Assembly: GCA_947474415.1 (NCBI GenBank)
Contig: CANJKD010000078.1
Span: 1 to 8,246 of the forward strand
Direction of reading: 5' to 3'
Source of the DNA: Burkholderiales bacterium
GTDB lineage: Bacteria; Pseudomonadota; Gammaproteobacteria; Burkholderiales; Burkholderiaceae_C
Length of the DNA: 8,246 bases
Both the position numbers and the translations under genes were made by a program. Each line of letters begins with the position of its first letter. Position 1 is the first letter of the stretch. The notes beneath the pieces were generated by a model that made no database searches, was not told the DNA's origin, and worked only from the letters and a program-made list of their open reading frames with translations. Shown in pieces: positions 6,763 through 8,246 of this stretch.

Positions 6763-8043
6763 TCACTTCATCAGCAAGTGTGGCAACCAGAGCGACAGCC
6801 CCGGCCAGTAGGTGACCACGGCCAGGAACACCAGCATCGTCGCGAGCCACGGCCAGACCGCCACCGTGAGCTCGCTGATGCCCATCTTGGTGATGCCCGA
6901 GGCCACGTACAGGTTCAGCCCGACCGGCGGGTGGCACATGCCGACCTCCATGTTCACGACGATCAGGATGCCGAAGTGGATCGGGTCGATGCCCAGCTTC
7001 ACGGCCACCGGGAACAGGATGGGCGCCATGATCAGGATGATGGAACTCGGCTCCATCACGTTGCCAGCCATCAGCAGCAGCACGTTCACGACCAGCAGGA
7101 AGGCGATCGGCCCGAAGCCCTGGCCGATGAGCCAGTCGGCCATCGCCTGCGGGATGTTCTCGGAAGTCATCAGGAAGCTGAACAGCACCGCGTTGGTGAT
7201 GATGTAGAGCAGCATCGCGCTCATGCTGGCGGAGTCGAGCAGCACCTTCGGAATGCGCTTGAGCGGCATGTCCTTGTAGATGAACACCGTGACGATGAAG
7301 GCATACACCGCCGCCATCGCCGCCGCTTCGGTGGGCGTGAAGATGCCGCTGTAGATGCCGCCCATCACCACCACGATGAGCATCAGGCCCCAGGCGCTTT
7401 CCTTGAACGCGAACCAGCGTTCGCGCCAGTTCGCCCGGGGCATGCGCGGGTAGTCGTTCTTGCGCGCGATGAACCAGGTGGTCAGGCCGAGCGCGGTGGC
7501 CATCGCGATGCCGGGCACGATGCCGGCGATGAACATGGCACCCACCGACACATTGGTCGACACCGAATACATCACCATCGCGATCGACGGCGGAATCAGG
7601 ATGCCCAGCGCGCCGGAGGTGGTGATGACGCCGGCGCCGAACTTTCTCGGGAAGCCCTGCTTCACCATCGCCGGCAGGATCACCGAGCCGATCGCCACCA
7701 CGCAGGCCGGGCTCGAACCCGACACGGCGGCGAACAGTGCGCAGGCCAGCACGCCGGCCAGGCCCAGGCCGCCGTAGTAGTGGCCGAGCATGGACGTGGC
7801 GAAGCGGATCATGCGTTTGGCCACGCCGCCGTGCGTGAGCAGGTTGCCGGCCAGGATGAAGAACGGAATCGCCATGATCTCGAATTTCTCGATGCCGGTG
7901 AACAGCTTCAGCGCGACCGACTGGATCGGCACGTCAGTCATCGTGAACAGGAAGGTCAGCACGGTCAGGCCGAGCGAGATGCTGATCGGCATGCCCGTGA
8001 GCATCAGCACGATCAGCAGCACGAAGATGATGAGGGAGTTCAT
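6763..8043 (-). CDS. dctM: TRAP transporter large permease subunit DctM
   Basis: This is the large membrane subunit of a tripartite ATP-independent periplasmic transporter, which uses the ion gradient to import organic acids delivered by a periplasmic binding protein. The 426 residues match the usual length of about 425-430. The product is almost wholly hydrophobic, with about a dozen membrane segments, beginning MNSLIIFVLLIVLMLTGMPI. Conserved DctM stretches are visible: IPFFILAGNLLTHGGVAKR, FAAVSGSSPACVVAIGSVI, TTSGALGILIPPSIAMVMYS, GIFTPTEAAAMAAVYA and GMCHPPVGLNLYVASG. The ATG at 8043 was chosen over an in-frame start at 8226 because the TGA of dctQ overlaps it by one base (TGATG). The upstream extension is arginine-rich and overlaps dctQ in another frame. 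A ribosome-binding AAAGGGG lies 7 bases before it. The chosen start implies translational coupling to dctQ. The ligand cannot be told from DctM; the binding-protein gene would lie beyond the right edge. Confidence 0.97.
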   Translation of the reverse strand: MNSLIIFVLLIVLMLTGMPISISLGLTVLTFLFTMTDVPIQSVALKLFTGIEKFEIMAIPFFILAGNLLTHGGVAKRMIRFATSMLGHYYGGLGLAGVLACALFAAVSGSSPACVVAIGSVILPAMVKQGFPRKFGAGVITTSGALGILIPPSIAMVMYSVSTNVSVGAMFIAGIVPGIAMATALGLTTWFIARKNDYPRMPRANWRERWFAFKESAWGLMLIVVVMGGIYSGIFTPTEAAAMAAVYAFIVTVFIYKDMPLKRIPKVLLDSASMSAMLLYIITNAVLFSFLMTSENIPQAMADWLIGQGFGPIAFLLVVNVLLLMAGNVMEPSSIILIMAPILFPVAVKLGIDPIHFGILIVVNMEVGMCHPPVGLNLYVASGITKMGISELTVAVWPWLATMLVFLAVVTYWPGLSLWLPHLLMK

Positions 8044-8246
8044 CAGCGGACCCCTTTGAGTTCTTGTTCGCTCGGCACCGCGAGCGGGCCGACGTCTTCG
8101 ATGCCTTCGACGTGGCCGTGGTCGTGGTGCGGCAGCTCGCCGGTCTTCATGTAGCTGAACGCGACCTGCAGAAAGCGGTAGCTCATCAGCGACGAACCCA
8201 GCGGCACGCAGAGGTAGACCATCCACATCGGCACTTCCAGGTCGGC
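8043..8246 (-). CDS. dctQ: TRAP transporter small permease subunit DctQ (C-terminal end, cut by window edge)
   Basis: The last 67 residues of the small four-helix DctQ subunit are present; the 5' part lies outside the window. The segment EVPMWMVYLCVPLGSSLMSYRFLQVAFSYMKTG (split by position: the PMW..PLGSSLM helix is the last membrane segment) is typical of DctQ. It is followed by a cytoplasmic tail rich in histidine and acidic residues (GELPHHDHGHVEGIEDVGP). DctQ bridges to DctM and is needed for the complex to work. Its TGA overlaps the dctM ATG by one base, so the two are certainly co-transcribed and probably translationally coupled. Confidence 0.93.
   Translation of the reverse strand, partial: ADLEVPMWMVYLCVPLGSSLMSYRFLQVAFSYMKTGELPHHDHGHVEGIEDVGPLAVPSEQELKGVR

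Noticed and set aside
6496..8154. A 552-codon open frame on the plus strand, opposite dctM.
   Set aside because: The product is an H/D/R/Q-rich antisense shadow of a hydrophobic membrane protein, spans two genes and the terminator, and resembles no family.
6763..8226. A longer DctM of 487 residues starting at 8226.
   Set aside because: The extra 61 residues are arginine-rich and lie inside dctQ in another frame; the 8043 start has a ribosome binding site and the one-base overlap with the dctQ stop.

Overview
The window is high-GC DNA whose gene content fits a beta-proteobacterium of the order Burkholderiales (the Variovorax / Hydrogenophaga / Rubrivivax kind of genome). This placement is inferred from a fused indolepyruvate ferredoxin oxidoreductase, an AsnC/Lrp regulator, a CaiB/BaiF racemase and a DctQM TRAP transporter, together with strong G/C third-position bias. 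The genus cannot be fixed by eye.

Layout. At the left edge (1-2164, minus) lies the N-terminal ~721 codons of a fused indolepyruvate ferredoxin oxidoreductase, cut by the window edge. A 114-bp gap separates it from a divergent Lrp/AsnC regulator (2279-2800, plus), the natural candidate to control it. From about 2821 to 3966 (plus) is a wrecked gene of the bacterial haem ('animal-type') peroxidase family, with two frame changes, at least one probable internal deletion and no proper 5' end. One frame change sits exactly on a three-copy 8-bp tandem repeat. An unassigned but apparently intact 168-codon gene follows (4145-4651, plus). A 265-bp repeat-rich gap without a recognisable gene leads to an alpha-methylacyl-CoA racemase (4917-5981, minus) with all three catalytic residues and a short C-terminus. 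Head to head with it is a second wreck (about 6033-6695, plus): a sensor histidine kinase that keeps its second membrane helix, HAMP and H-box but has lost its 5' end and nearly all of its ATPase domain. A near-perfect bidirectional terminator (6723-6746) separates this remnant from a convergent TRAP transporter pair at the right edge (dctM 6763-8043, and the 3' end of dctQ 8043-8246, minus).

How it works together. The intact genes are catabolic or uptake functions: aryl-pyruvate oxidation from aromatic amino acids, branched-chain acyl-CoA epimerisation, and organic-acid uptake. They are not one operon; strand changes separate each block. Two degraded genes in 8 kb mark the middle of the window as a decaying accessory stretch between functional blocks. 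I found no RNA gene, CRISPR array, transposase or phage gene, and nothing that convincingly amounts to a new system. The points most worth a second look are the peroxidase wreck with its 8-bp repeat junction and the unassigned 168-residue protein.
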